NCBI GenBank assembly: GCA_027347545.1
Contig: DAIEQT010000186.1
Span: 1-5,432 of the forward strand
DNA: 5,432 bases
Origin: Ignavibacteria bacterium
GTDB lineage: Bacteria > Bacteroidota > Ignavibacteria > Ignavibacteriales > Melioribacteraceae
Direction: 5' to 3'
Within the stretch, counting starts at the first letter, position 1; every line of letters starts with the position of its first letter. The translations under genes and the position numbers were made by a program. Shown one piece after another: positions 5,428 to 5,432 of this stretch. Under the pieces are notes generated by a model. That model made no database searches and was not told the origin of the DNA. It was given only the letters and a program-made list of their open reading frames with translations.

Positions 5428-5432
5428 CTCCG

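Overview
This is a moderately AT-rich bacterial window in which every recognisable gene lies on the minus strand. A fused FeoA-FeoB protein, an OprB-type outer-membrane porin, TA-rich promoter sequence with weak Shine-Dalgarno sites, and a hemerythrin/LuxR pair together suggest a Gram-negative member of the Bacteroidota/Ignavibacteriota/Chlorobiota group. This placement is inference; no rRNA or marker gene is present.

In transcription order (right to left) the layout is as follows. (1) 5427-4750: a di-iron hemerythrin/RIC (YtfE/ScdA)-like protein. (2) 4766-4158: a LuxR-type regulator with a degenerate receiver, overlapping gene 1. (3) 4158-3978: a 181-bp non-coding element with perfect 9-bp terminal inverted repeats and a perfect 5-bp target duplication. 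It looks like a MITE and has a second GC-rich hairpin nested in one arm. (4) 3959-3850: promoter region of the next operon, with two 24-bp direct repeats 31 bp apart whose core is a palindrome resembling CRP/FNR sites. (5) 3849-2662: an OprB-family porin. (6) 2660-168: feoAB, one nucleotide after the porin stop, interrupted by an in-frame TGA at codon 748. (7) 159-1 and beyond: a small Cys-rich FeoB-associated membrane protein, running off the window.

Genes 5-7 form a compact ferrous-iron uptake operon: porin in the outer membrane, GTP-driven FeoB in the inner membrane with its FeoA domain fused on, and the small Cys-rich partner. Genes 1-2 look like an oxygen/NO/iron-stress sensing or repair pair. 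Placing such a pair next to an iron operon with FNR-like sites suggests shared redox and iron physiology, but no regulatory link can be proved from sequence.

The two strongest observations are the lone in-frame TGA in feoB, with the last 82 codons perfectly preserved behind it, and the palindromic element whose insertion left the regulator's TAA stop intact. I did not find a convincing wholly new multi-gene system.
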